This document shows, piece by piece, positions 35,566 to 47,800 of a stretch of DNA of 64,000 nt. Within the stretch, counting starts at the first letter, position 1. The number at the start of each line of letters is the position of its first letter. A program made the position numbers and the translations under genes. Source of the DNA: Centroberyx gerrardi (lineage: Eukaryota > Chordata > Actinopteri > Beryciformes > Berycidae); assembly GCF_048128805.1 (NCBI RefSeq), contig NC_136012.1, positions 7,696,121-7,760,120 of the forward strand, in the 5' to 3' direction. The notes under the pieces were generated by a model, which saw nothing but the letters and a program-made list of their open reading frames with translations, searched no databases and was not told where the DNA came from.

Positions 35566-38500
35566 ATGTCTTGTAACAGCAGTGTGACTCATGTGCAGCT
35601 GTTGGCGGCGGGACAGGCAGAGCGAGCCCCGGTCCACCTGCTGCCCTGTGAGGTCGAACACAACGGGCCAGCCCAGGTCTCGCAGTACTTCACCGCTACC
35701 ACCAAAGACCGCAAACATGGTACAGTCAGAATGTGTTTGATATTGTAGACACATGTATCTCCTTCTGAAACGACAGTCACCTATTAGTGTTGAGGCCGGA
35801 AGACCACAGGGCCTTCAAAGTCTGCTGCCTCTCTACCAGAAGAACACAGTTTTTATTGGACCATTTTGGTGTCGTTTGGTTGTTTAGCCAGAGGATCATC
35901 AGTTGGTGTCATATTGGAGATGACACCCAAAAAAGTACACCCACCCACACAAATGTTCACCTGATGTGGCTCTTTTCTAGAAGCAGTTTTCATCTTTAAG
36001 TCCATAAATCTTTATGTTCACAAAAGCCATCTCTGTACCCTGCTTCAAAAGCACATACAAAGCAAGGATACATTTCAACATGACCAACTTCCACTGGCAT
36101 TCCTTTTGTGCCATTAATGCTGCTTATTATGTAACCACTGAAAAAGGTACCGCTGTCCACATTTGGAACTTGTGTTGGAGGTAAATGGAGACTGGTGTCT
36201 AGCTGTTTGAACCAACAGTCATCAAGATATTTTGTGCCAATATTACCTGAGCTTTAGTTCACACAGAAATCTCAGGTCAGGATGGGTATTTGTTCTACCA
36301 AGACCAAAGGTATTCCAGGGCAGGGATAAGTTATTTTGTCATCTTACAACAATTTTCAATCTGCAATTTGCTGAAAAGGATTCAGGAAAGCAAAAAGACT
36401 CGGACTTAGAAGCAGTCACAGCACATGGAATGAATGAAGCATGTCACACTTACTTTTTATCCCACAGTAATTTACTTGGGGAACACATTCTCCCACACTG
36501 GATTTTTCTAACATACTGGCTATTCCTGTGTGTGTGTGTGTGTGTGTGTCCCATTACAGAGAAGACGGTGTCATTCCGGGGTCGTGGGTTGCGGGGGCAG
36601 GAGCTCAGCTGCCCCCAGGGCTACACCGGCCTGGTGCTGAAGGAGGTGAACAAGACCGGCTCCGACCAGGAGGTAAACACCGCCTCCTGACATGTCTCCT
36701 CTCACACCACAAAACTATCTGTGCTGACCTGCAGTCTGGTCCCAAAACCCCCAGGCTTGGAGTCCAGTCAGGACCAAATGGGGTCATGTAGACACTGAAT
36801 TACGTGTGTGTGTGTGTGTGTGTGTGTTTGTCCAGGACAGGACAGTGACAGTGTCCTCGGTGTTTGACAAGCTGACCTACTGGAACTTGGAGACGCCTCC
36901 CAACTCTGACGACCCGGTTGTCATGGCGATGGGCTGGCCTGAGCTGGCCGAGGCGGTGAGTGCTCTTACAGCTGACTTAAGAGGAAGCAAGCCTGTGTCA
37001 CTAATTAATTGAAATGCCTGTTTATATTATTACTTAGCTTTGTCATACCTGAGGCACAAGCTAAATCATTTATTGGGCCAGCCAATATCACAGGGACTTG
37101 AAAAAGTCTCAAAATGTCTTATACAAATTATATAAACTTAAAAGTCTTTAAAAGGTGTTGAATATCATCAAATATATAATTTAAAGTCTTGAATTCAGTT
37201 TTAGATGTCATGTCAAAAATGCCATGATTCCTTGAGAAAGTCAAGCAAACCTATATTCTGATAGGTCTACATTTTGTTTTTCATCTATACATTTATTTCA
37301 GTTGCAGAATTGGTCTTAAAATTGTCTGAAAAAGGTCTTAAAAACTTGCTGTTACCTTGTATCAGTCAATCTTTGGCAAATAGAGCCACCTGCTAATACA
37401 ACCCAGGTCTGAATGGTACTAGTAGTTCCAGTGTGTATTACAGTTTTTCTCAGTCGCTTTGGTACATTTCTCAGATCAGAATTGAAATTCTCAAAACTAC
37501 TTGTTCAACCTCCACATCATCTAGTCACTTGTGCACATCATAAAAGCAATTTCTCATTCTTTTGAACAAATTGCAAATGCTTTGGCACATTCATGCAAAT
37601 GATTATGTACAATTGTCTGCTGTTTCCTACATTATCAATTGCTCATGTCATGTTGATCAAAATGTATTATACTGGTTCTCTGTTGAATAGTCTTACCCCC
37701 CAAAACATCTAGGCATTAGTTCATTGCATAAGTCATTACATGCAAAATGGTTGAACCAGTTGTCATAATCTGTCAAGCATATTTTCTATACATTTCTATT
37801 AGACTTTTTTTGTAAATGTGTCCTGAATTGATGAATTGCTCTCAGGTGAATCTTGACTTTCACTAATGAAGGGGAATGTGTGAAGCATTAGATCAACCAA
37901 TGATCAACCAGTTCTCTAAAATAGCTCAGAGGTGCATCTCATGAACCTTCAATTGGCAAGCAGATACAGACAGAGCACAACACAACACAGTGTTACAAGA
38001 CAGGAACATCAGGAGGTGTAGAAAGACCGCACTGTAACTCCCCATACAGCGCTGCATGTACAGTTCTGCCTAAGGGGTGTTTCCTATGTTTACATTTCTA
38101 ATTTTGTATTTTTTTCCTTTGTGCTATGCAGTGTTGTAAAACAGTCTTGTCTTTTTCTTTTCTGTATCGCAATGACATGGTCTGTCAACAAATTACAGTA
38201 CAAACAGTAAAAGCGTAAATGTGAATCCTGTCCAATCTCTTGCAATCAATCTCCCACATACAGTAATGTGTAACTTTGTACTGTTGAAATTGATATATGC
38301 CATACAGAAAAAGTGCAGCCTTGTGCATTTTCAATCATTGTCATCAAAACCTTAGCCATAGTTTACATCAGAAAATACTTACAGAGTCACTGTTATATTG
38401 ACAACATGGCTAAGCATTTTGACTACCGGTATCTTGTTTGTAAACAATGACACAAGGACTTGTCATTCTCATGGCACTGACATGTTCATTGACATAAATA

Positions 38501-38880
38501 TTTACTTTTGAGAGATAGACTAAGGATTTTGAGAAAGTTACGGGCTTTTGCAGGTAATCCATTGTGTGGTGCTGTTTGTACGAATTGTTTCGAGAAATGC
38601 ACTTACTGTTTTGCAAATGTTAAGGATGATTCGAGAAATGTACCGAAGCAACTGAGAAAAACTGTAAATAAACGTAGTTAGTATTAGCAACAGTTTGATT
38701 AGTGCCTGATTTGGTTCAAAATAGAATTCTAGGTTCACAATCAAATGTTGAAATTCTGTTCTGCCACTTCATATCTTGTGTGGTACATTAGGCTGGAAAT
38801 GCTCGGACGCAGAGGCGGCTAGATTTTGTGGACTCTTATGTTTTGTCTGTTCACAGATCCACGGGCCGGTAGAAGATTAA
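35566..38880 (+). CDS. rnaseh2c: Ribonuclease H2 subunit C, complete, 4 coding exons
   Basis: RNASEH2C is a non-catalytic subunit of nuclear RNase H2, which removes ribonucleotides from DNA. Coding exons: 35566-35719, 36560-36672, 36836-36955, 38857-38880. The CDS is 411 nt, 136 aa, shorter than the human protein (about 164 aa). The exon starts at 35565, one base before the ATG. Family features: [49 protein letters not shown], and WPELAEAIHGPVED at the end, like the human WPSLAAAIH end. The insertion present in mammals between the two halves is short here. The last intron holds a 1.2-kb TIR element. A poly(A) signal AATAAA is at 39105-39110. Confidence 0.93.
37439..38666. mobile_element. 1.2-kb TIR element, copy 2 (rnaseh2c intron 3 of the coding part)
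   Basis: TA, then CAGTTTTTCTCAGTCGCTTT at the left; the right end reads ACTGAGAAAAACTG then TA. It aligns along its whole length with 21980-23204, with only scattered single-base changes and a 3-base difference near the right end (GTTAAGGATG against GTTGATG). No transposase. Confidence 0.85.
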
Positions 38881-39104
38881 TTGGGAAACACAACTTCTGT
38901 GCCACCAGACTGAGGAGAGACTCAGGACAAGCTGGCCTCACCTCAGCATGTTAGGAGTACTGTGTGAAGTGTGCAGGTCATTGGCCACAAGAAGTGAAAA
39001 GGCACCAGAAACTTCCTTCAGAGTGTGTGTGTTACTGTTACAGACAGAGCCATACGCAAGGGGCATATGTTTATATTTTTGTACTATAAGTTCTTTTGTA
39101 GTTA

Positions 39105-39110
39105 AATAAA
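39105..39110 (+). terminator. rnaseh2c poly(A) signal
   Basis: AATAAA 225 bases after the stop codon. Confidence 0.6.
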
Positions 39111-39524
39111 GAAAAATGAAAAATATTGAACAACTGTCTCTATTGAACAATGTTTATTCACAGCAATGAAGGTAACATTTCATTTTTACACACTGGCTAC
39201 CAGAGTTCCCTCTGAATGTTTGGAGAGCGTCCAGTGTAACAATCTTGGGTTTTTGTATGGTAACACTTATCCTTTTTTATTTGTTGCAGAACAACAACTT
39301 CCAAAGTGGAAAACACAATCATTCCAGGACACATTGAAACATTTGCAGAGAAGGCAGAATTACTGTATGTGTGCCTGACCGTTAGCACAACAGACAACAA
39401 GTGTCCACTCACAAAAGTGTGCTCAAATATTCTTCTGTTCACATAGGAGAGAAATGGGCTACGGAGAGGAAGGGATCCGTGTACAGGAAGTGTCTTGGGC
39501 AATAATGAAAGTCCAACACATGAA

Positions 39525-40274
39525 GGGTGCATCCCAAAACTTTGTCACTCCTCCTCCTCTCCCTCACTACCACTCTCCTACCAGTAAGTCATTTGGAGCA
39601 ATTGAGTGGAGGGAAAGAAGGGTGCTTCTCAAAGTTCCAAAAATCAGTCCACCATATTGCTTGAACCAACATCAATTTCTGGCGGTGCGTTTCATTAGTC
39701 GTTTCAACCGGCCCTTGTTGACTTCCCCTCGGGGGAATCTCCGTCGCCATCTTAAGTGCCGTTCCATCACTCTTATAACTGAAGTGAACTTCCTGAGATC
39801 GATCCTTCAAGGGCCGAGGGAGCGAGTCAACAACGATGTAGACTTCACAAGCGCATATTTCCCAGGATGCATTGTGATCGTCCGTCAATTCCGGTGCATG
39901 AACAGGTGATAAATATAAATGCAAGTAAACAAACAATATTTAGAGGATTTAGACATATTTATGAAATGAAATCATCTGCATTATTTCATTACTCTTACAC
40001 ATTGTTCTGTGTCATTTTTATGATTTATTCTTATTATTAATTATTAGGCCTGCTTAAGGGCAAGTGCGTTCCGTTTCAAATATTCTGCTCCCCCTCGGAC
40101 CCTGCCCCCCTGCTCTGCAAGTGGCCACACGTGTTACGTATGGTGCTACGTATTGCCAAGTGCCGAGGGGAAGTGAAGGAGGGCTTGTTAAATGACTAAT
40201 GAAACACAGCGTGTGTCACGGAGGAAAAGAAAGATGTAGTGGAGGAGTGATTTTTGGAGCTTTGAGATGCACCC
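39525..40274. mobile_element. Non-autonomous TIR element with a nested extra left end
   Basis: The left end reads GGGTGCATCCCAAAAC with TCACTCCTCC following. The right end, inverted, reads GGGTGCATCTCAAAGCTCC with TCACTCCTCC. A second left-type end (GGGTGCTTCTCAAAGTTCC) lies at about 39620 in direct orientation. No clear target-site duplication and no transposase are seen. Class unknown. Confidence 0.5.
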
Positions 40275-41374
40275 ACGGTTTGTGCAGGGGTTTGGGAGTT
40301 TGCTGCCAAGTGAATTGCTCTGAACGGATTCATCCTTAAAATACATACTGACAGTACAATGCTACTACATTTACAGTTAATCAAATCTTGTTGGCACAAA
40401 GTCATAGGCAAGTGGAGTAGATAAAACATTTAAAAGGCAGTAGAAATACAAGGCCGTCCAACTTAAAAATACTGTAGTTCATCAATGTAATTCAAAACAC
40501 ATTAGCTTTTCCTTCTTCTCTTTGATGTTCTGATTCAGTACAGCAAACACTAGGGGTAGTCACAGCTCTTCCACACTACCTTTTCAGATATTGTTTCTTG
40601 AATCAAGACGTAAACTTCATCAGCAACTTCTTACAACCATTCAAGCTGTGACCATTTTGTTTGCCGTGCATATTCATGAAGAACAAAAGACGAAGCTGAA
40701 AGGCAATTGGCTATTGAGTGAGAAGTCATTCCCTGTTGTAAAATGGGAAAAAACTAAAGATAGAAATGGGCTAGCTGGTGTGTGTTCTTGCATTTCTATG
40801 CTTATGAGGAACAAATGTCCTCACAAGGATAGAAAAATTAGCAAAATCCTCCAAAGTGAGGACATTTTGCTGGTCCTCCCTACTTTAAGGGGCTAGTTTA
40901 GAGTTAAGGCTTGGATATGCTCCGTCAGAAGTGCTTCCGAGAACCGCCCGAAACGAACTTCCGAAAGCCCTGAACCTTCATGGTTTTTCAGAACATTACG
41001 ATATGTAGGAGGTGCTGCAGGCTGTCCGTCAAACAAGGGGGCGGGGTAGTAAACAGGACTTAGTCATAGGTCAGAGGTGAAAGCCTGTTTCCTTTTGTCC
41101 AAACTAAATGGCGGCACGCTGGTTTCCCATGTCTTAGGTTTATTTGTGGCGCACTGCCACAATATCGGCACGAGCCACCACAAAATCAAAAGTTCGTCAG
41201 TATATAGAAATTGCTCTAAAGCGATCAATTTGGAGGACTTGGGTTAAGTTAAGGTAAGATTTACGATTAGGTAACAGTTAAAGTTAGGCATGGCGTGAAG
41301 AGAGTAAAGGTTAGAATTAGGGAGTGAATGTAGTCAGTGAAGGTCCTCAAGTATAGGAATACAGATGTGTGGTG

Positions 41375-43895
41375 TTAGCTGAGAGGTGGTGGTGGTGGTG
41401 GTTGTGGCGGCAGCGGGGGCTCCAGGTCGGCCTTGCTGCGTTTGGCCGGCAGGCTGTGGTCGTGGGCCTTGCGGATGTGCCGGTACAGGTCGCCCGACTG
41501 CGTGTAGCTCCTATAGCAGTAGCGGCACTCGTACGGGCGTTCCCGCGTGTGCACGATGGCGTGGCGCCTCAGCGTGTACGTGCACGAGAAAGTCTTTCCG
41601 CACACGCCGCACGTCGGGACATCCTCCACAAAATTCCCCATGGGGTCCTGGAAGTCCTGGAAGTACGCGGGGGGGTCGGAATGCTGCTGGGCCGTGGACG
41701 GAGGGAAGAGGGAGGCGGCGAAGGAGGAGGGGTCCTGGGAGGAAGGGCCGGCGCCAGAGGACGAGGAGGAAGGCGAGAGAGGGAAGGAGTAAGACTCGTT
41801 GGATTGGGAGGCCATTTGTAAGAGGCCCTGCGGGTGGGAGGGGAGATACTGGGGGCTGTTCAGCTCCTCCTGCTGGATGTCGTCGTCAAACTCGTCGTCT
41901 ACCTCCATCACCGGTTCTCCCTCTCTCTCCTTCTCCTCCTCCAGCTCTTCGTCAGATATCACGATGGCCTCCACCTTTACTTTCACGTTCTCTCCATCGC
42001 TCTCCTCCCCCTCCATCCTCACTCTGCCCGGAAGGGGGTCAGATCTGCGCGACGCTCCCGTCTCCCACTTGGGTCTTGTAAGGGTTTGGGCCTGGGGAGT
42101 CGGGTGGAAGTCCGGGCTTCGGTGTTGGAGCGATATCGGGTTGTGGATTCGGATCTGGGGGTGTGTGCGCTGGGCCGGCGAGTGTGTTGGGTTCGCCTCC
42201 AAGCGTGAGGGCAGTGATTGTGCGTGGATTAACATGAGCATCTGTTGCCCTGCGCCCAGTGTGCGTCTGTGGTCGCTGTCTGAGGATATCCTGATGGAGT
42301 CGTCGTCCCGGGGCAGTTGGGGGACTTCCTGGTGGGGGCTGGGGGGCAGGCTGGAGTTCGGGGCGACCACTGACCGACAACCGGCCTGACTCACTGGCAC
42401 CAGGGAGGAAGAAGAAGAGGAGGAGGAGGGCTGCTGGTTACTGCTGTGGCTGGAGAATGAGAGAAAAAAGGGGGGTATGATCTGGCGGCTCCTCCGTAAC
42501 AACTAGTCATAACAAAAAGTACAAATTGTTCATCAGTACAAGGAGAAACAACATGGCATATACAGTAGAATAGGGTTAAAATCAGGGTACGGCAATTTTT
42601 CTTAACCCCTACTGATTTTATATCAAATTTTCTCTGAAATTTGAAGTGGAATTATAACAAAAATGATACAGTACTTGCAGTACTATTATGCAGCATAGAC
42701 AGATGGCAGTGAATGTGATAAACATTTTCACTTGCACTGTAACACACTGTGTCCAGGCTAACAAACGATAGAAACTGCTGAATTTCTCACTTAATTGCTG
42801 GGTTTGAGTTAAAAAATACTCTACAGACACACACACACACACTTTTGACCTCTATTCTGCTTTGGGCAAGCTATTGAACCCCCAGACTGGGTTCTGGTTG
42901 GGACATGGGGGATTGAGTTTGGTCTGGAATCAAGATTTCAGGCTGCTGACAAGCTGTAATCAGAATCCACGGATCACTAATCTCATATTTAGAGTGAATA
43001 GCTGTTGATGGCCAAATGACCTGAGCTTCCCTAGTTAGAACAGTCTTGAACCCACAACAGTCCCGTACCTGTATGTCTCAGTGGTGCTGCAGGGGCTGCA
43101 GAGCGCCGGGCCCTCTCCCTGACCCCCAGGCCCCAGCCTGGCTTGACCTCCAGAGGCAGGGGCAGACAGTCCTGCGGCGAGCCCCTGCACCAGCTCTCCC
43201 CCCAGGGGCAGAGGAGGGGCGTCCATGCCTGGCTGGGTGGTATCGGCTAGGTCGGGGCTCAGAGGGGTCTGCGCTCGTGCCTGTGACGACCCGGGACCGA
43301 CCCTCCTCTCTGACTTCACAGAGTCCGACTGACTCCGCACTGCCACTATGGATACTGATGAAAGCGCCGCCGCCGTGGAGACCGCATTCGAGCGATCTGC
43401 CGCCACGGCGACCACGGGCACAACATCGCCCCCCCTCGCCCTCCCCATCTCTGTCACATTCCTCGCTCCAGCGCTCTCTTCAGAACGAGTGCTGTCCGCT
43501 TCAGCCAGAGGCCCTCGTCTCTGCAGCCTCCTCTTGCACACTCGCACCACCTCGTTCATGTGCAGGAAACTGGCTGCCGCCAATATGTCCTCCACTGGCA
43601 GAGGGGCCTCCAGCTGCAGTACGCCCTCATACACAAAGTCCAACAGCAAGCCGAAGGCAGTGGCCGTGACGATGTCGCTGTCCAGCGTGACGGAGCTGCT
43701 GGAACCGTTTCCGCCGGCGCCCCCCGGAGAGTCGGAGTAGAACATGTGGAAGAAAGGCGAGCAGGAGGCCAGGACGGCCCGGTGAGCCAGGAAACGGGAT
43801 GAGCCCACCTGGACGGTACAGTCGCACAGGAAGCCCCTCTGGCGCTGGGAACGCAGAGCTGACAACAACTGCTGAGAATGCTGGGGGAACTCCAT
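41375..43895 (-). CDS. zbtb3: ZBTB3, BTB and two-zinc-finger transcription regulator, complete
   Basis: A BTB/POZ nuclear protein. Coding exons: 43895-43069 and 42449-41375 (1902 nt, 633 aa; phase 2 junction). The start [20 protein letters not shown] follows a splice acceptor at 43899 and matches the mammalian start; upstream in-frame codons belong to the intron. The BTB domain spans about 1-120 ([49 protein letters not shown]). Then [15 protein letters not shown] and ADTTQPGMD, both as in human ZBTB3, and [12 protein letters not shown], a SUMO consensus beside a SUMO-interaction-like run. Two C2H2 fingers close to the C-terminus: [21 protein letters not shown] reads from about 556, and CRYC...HIRKAH spans about 584-605. 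The protein ends in a poly-Pro tail. The middle is low-complexity Ser/Pro/Glu. Shares a 1-kb head-to-head region with trpt1. Confidence 0.95.
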
Positions 43896-44190
43896 GACCT
43901 GGGACAGAGAGAGACAGAAACAGAGAGAAAAAAAAGAGACAAAGAGAGATAAAGAGACAATGCTGCTGTCATTGTGATATGTCACTACAGCTTTGGGAGT
44001 ACAATAACACAGTTTACACAGCTTAACAAACTGAGCTTAAGAGAGAATGTTAGACTCTGATAGGAACAGCATGAATACTTTAATTAAGCAGGACACTCAC
44101 TGAAGGACAGGTAGGGTCTCTCTCTCTCGCTGAAAGATGTTTGATTGACAGCTGCCCGTCACGTGTCTTCAGAATGTTGTCCTCCTATAC

Positions 44191-44207
44191 GTTGCCATGG
44201 TGACGTA
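44191..44207. promoter_or_regulatory. RFX X-box-like site fused to a CRE
   Basis: GTTGCCATGGTGACGTA: an RFX-type near-palindrome (GTTGCC-AT-GGTGAC) running into TGACGT. Motif evidence only. Confidence 0.45.
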
Positions 44208-44628
44208 GGCCCTTGTCCCAGTCTCTCACTAGAAGCTAAACCTTAATAAGTTATGGACAAGCAAGACAGCAAAGGCGTCCAGATGAGAGAAAAAATAGCA
44301 AAATCCAAGTAAGCCATACATTATGGAAAACAGGTTTCTAGTGGTCGAGGCTGTCCAACAAAAACAGCTAGCTGCCTGTCTGTCAAGCCCATGTATGCTA
44401 ACACATTAACTAGCTAAGTTATCCCACCCCCTCTATAAAATTACAATGTCGCCTGCTCGACACTTTAATGATTGGGTTTATCGGGGTGAGTTGTAACTTA
44501 TCGTCTGTAACACAACACATTTCCTCATGTTCAGGAATATTTCTTACCTGCAGCTGCTGTCTGCTGTTTCCAGGAGAAAATGCAGCTTCCTCTGTGGTGG
44601 CGAGGTTTCCTCAGCGCGAGCCACCACA

Positions 44629-44642
44629 GTGCCACCTACTGG
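44629..44642 (-). promoter_or_regulatory. CTCF-like motif near the trpt1 start
   Basis: The minus strand reads CCAGTAGGTGGCAC, fitting the CTCF core. It points towards the site at 34715, giving a convergent pair around rnaseh2c and zbtb3. Confidence 0.45.
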
Positions 44643-44884
44643 CGGGAAGCTCGAATAAACAGGAAGTGGAGCTTGCACGTTTGTTGACAAGTAAGATATT
44701 TTATCATTGGCCGTATTCGTCCGTTTGTAGATAGCGTGACAGTTTTGGATATCAAAAGTGATCTTATGCAATGGGTTTGAGCTATTAAGTGTCGACTGCT
44801 ACATAGAAAACAGTTTGGTGCAAGATATATAGCTCTACAACAGCTATAAACTCAAAGCACAGATCCATGCCATGGACTGACTGA

Positions 44885-47800
44885 ATGAGCTGCCTTGGAA
44901 TGGACAGTGACAGAAGAGGAGGAGGAAGAGGAAGAGGAGGGAGAGGAAGGAGAGGAAATCGTGGTGGAGAGGTGAGAGACTGTATGTTCATAAAGAGTGA
45001 TATTGTGTGTTTACTTCTTCTGACTCCTCTGTCAGTGGTTTATAAAAGCAGGCGATGTTAACTCTTGGGTCTGGTGTAGTCAAGGGCCTAAAAATAATGA
45101 ATTGGAAAAACACATTACAAAATAAAACCAGATTACTCTTCTCTTCATGGCTGACTGGTCAGATGTCTCTGATGCTTATGCAGAAACTAAACTACAACAT
45201 CTGTACTCTGTAACGAATGTGTTATCAAAAACAACAAAGTAAAATACTTCAGTCAAACATAAATAAGTACAAGTAAAATGGCTGATTACTGAAAATACTC
45301 AAAAACGTACAATTACTCAGTTACAGCAGCAAGAGTAATTGTAATCCTTTACTTCCATCCTTGGCGTGGCAGTAGCAAGTAATACTAGTAGCTGTAGTAG
45401 TAGTAATAGTAGTAGCAGTAGTAATAGCTGTAGTTGTAGTACTGCACCACACAACTTTGTTCATCTTGTGAAGATGTGTAGCTTCTGAAAATTAAGCCAA
45501 CATGGACCATAGACTCACCTTGCTTAAAAAAAAAAAAGTGTAACTCAGCAAAGTGGAACTGTCCCTTTGCTTTTCTTCTCTTTCCTCTCTTTATTTTCTC
45601 TTCTGATGCCAGATTATGAACTTTTTAAGTATTTCTGCTCTAAGATTTTCCATTTCTGATGTCGACCTAAAAAATGACACTGCTGACACCGCGGGTTGTC
45701 TTTACATAACTGGGCGGCGGGGTTAGAAGCCATGGATATTTTGGGCATGATTAACATTATAAAGTTAGCGCTATATGATAATTTCACTGCAAATTGATAC
45801 GAATGGCCATGACGCGGCATAAAGGCCACGTACGCCTGCAAAGTGCGGTGTGAAACCCTACAATAAACAATAAATCGACTTTTTCTGTGGTTGCTTTTTC
45901 TGTGTTCTAATAATTTATGTGAAATGTATATGGTGTAAATAATTTGACGTTACATTTTCATGGCTGTCAAACAACAGCATGATCATTAACATGTTTTTTC
46001 TTCAAGTGAGAGCATGACTCCTCTCTTGAACGTGTTTGCTAAATTAGCTTGTTAGAAAAAAACATTTGAATGATGATGCAGTTCTTTGATAACTGTGAAA
46101 AGGTAACGACAAATTATTTACATCATATACATTTCACATAAATTATCAGAATACAGAAAAAAACACAGAAAATGTTTATTTTTTGTTTTGCCCATAGAAA
46201 TACAGCGGGGCATAGCGCTTGTGGCCTGTTTGGAATCTTTCGAATCTTGCCAACTTTTCTCAACCAATTGGCTTTCACGCTGCCTGATGACGTAGTTTTT
46301 TTTATGACGCAATTGGAACGCCAGTAGAAGCCTATAAAAGAGGCTGCTACCGCGATCGAGGCTCTGTGTGGGAAAAGACGGTGAAAGAGTACTACGGGAA
46401 GAGAGAGCATACAGGATATTACTAGAGACAGCATACCATTAGATACAGACTACTGTTGGAGGCCTTCTCAGAGAGAAGGTTCTTCTGAAGACATGGAGCA
46501 GAAAGAACAGCTCCACGATGAGGAGACCATGGATCCCATCGAGCTAGCCAGGAAGCTGAAGGCGTGTGAGGCAGATATGGCCCTCCAGAAGGAGTGGCCC
46601 AGTCTTCCCCAGAGAGACAATCCCTTTCGCAGACGTGAGCAGTCCACGGCAGGCAAGGAGAACGTGTGGGACCTCCGTGGGAAAATGAAGGAGCAGGCCA
46701 TGAAACTTGAGGCCTGCAAGAAGGAGATTATGGCCCTCCAGAAAGAACGTGAGCAGGCCGCTAACCCTCATGCAGAGAAGGAGGAGTTCCTCTGCCGAGA
46801 GAACGAGGAGCTTCGCAGGAAAATGAAGGAGCAGGCCGTGAATGTCAAGGCCTGCGAGAAGGAGGATCTTGCCGCCCTGAATGAAAAGGAGTGGCCCAGT
46901 CTTCCCCAGAGAGAGAAGGCCTTTTGCGGACGTGAGCAGTCCGAGGCAGAAAAGGAGAACGAGTGGGACCTCCGCAGGAAAAGGAAGGAGCAGGCCATGA
47001 AAGTCAAGGCCTGCAAGAAGGAGGATCTGGCCCTCCTGAATGAAAAGGAGTGGCCCAGTCTTCCCCAGAGAGAGAAGGCCTTTTGCGGACGTGAGCAGGC
47101 AGAGAACGAGGAGTTCCTCCGCCGAGAGAACGATAAGCTTCGCAAAGAAGCAAAGCAGCAGGCCATGAAACTCAAGGCCTGCGAGAAGGACCATATGGCT
47201 CTCAAGAAAGAACAGGAGCGGGCCACTAACCTTCAGGCAGAGAAAGAGGAGATCCTCCGCCGAGAGAACGATAAGCTTCGCAAAGAAGCAAAGGAGCAGG
47301 CCATAAAACTGGAGGCCTGCGAGAAGGACCATATGGCTCTCAAGGAAGAAAAGGAGCGGGCCACTAACCTTCAGGCAGAGAAAGAGGAGATCCTCCGCCG
47401 AGAGAACGAGAAGCTCCGCAAAGAAGCAAAGGAGCAGGCCATGAAACTGGAGGCCTGCGAGAAGGAGATCATGGCCCTCCAGAAAGACAAGGAGGGGCTC
47501 AGAGAGCAGGCCACTAACCTTCAGGCAGAGAAAGAGGAGATCCTCCGCCGAGAGAACGAGGAGCTCCGTAGGGAAATGAAGGAGTGGAAAGCCAAGCTTC
47601 AGAGTGCCCATGAGCTGGAGAACGCTCATCAGCAGGAAATGGAGAAGATGAAGACGCTCCAGAAGCAGCTCCGCTTGATCACTGAAAAGCTGACTATCAA
47701 GCTCAAGATTAAGGAGAAGAAAGCCTTCAACCAGAAGAAGAAGGCCCTCCTGGATCTGAATGAAAACCTTGAGAAAGAGAAGGCTTTGAGCCACCGTGAG

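Larger units (their letters stand above)
38881..41374. other. Intergenic region between the 3' ends of rnaseh2c and zbtb3
   Basis: This contains the rnaseh2c 3'UTR, the TIR element at 39525-40274 and the presumed zbtb3 3'UTR, with a minus-strand AATAAA at 41139-41144. No coding exon is recognised. Confidence 0.5.
43896..44884. promoter_or_regulatory. Head-to-head promoter region of zbtb3 and trpt1
   Basis: The two genes diverge from here. The region holds an X-box/CRE-like site at 44191-44207 and a CTCF-like site at 44629-44642, plus presumed 5'UTR exons. No coding exon is seen. Confidence 0.5.

Noticed and set aside
41386..42389. Several plus-strand ORFs of 120-230 codons
   Set aside because: Antisense to zbtb3 exon 2; composition follows the GC-rich coding strand and shows no family motif.
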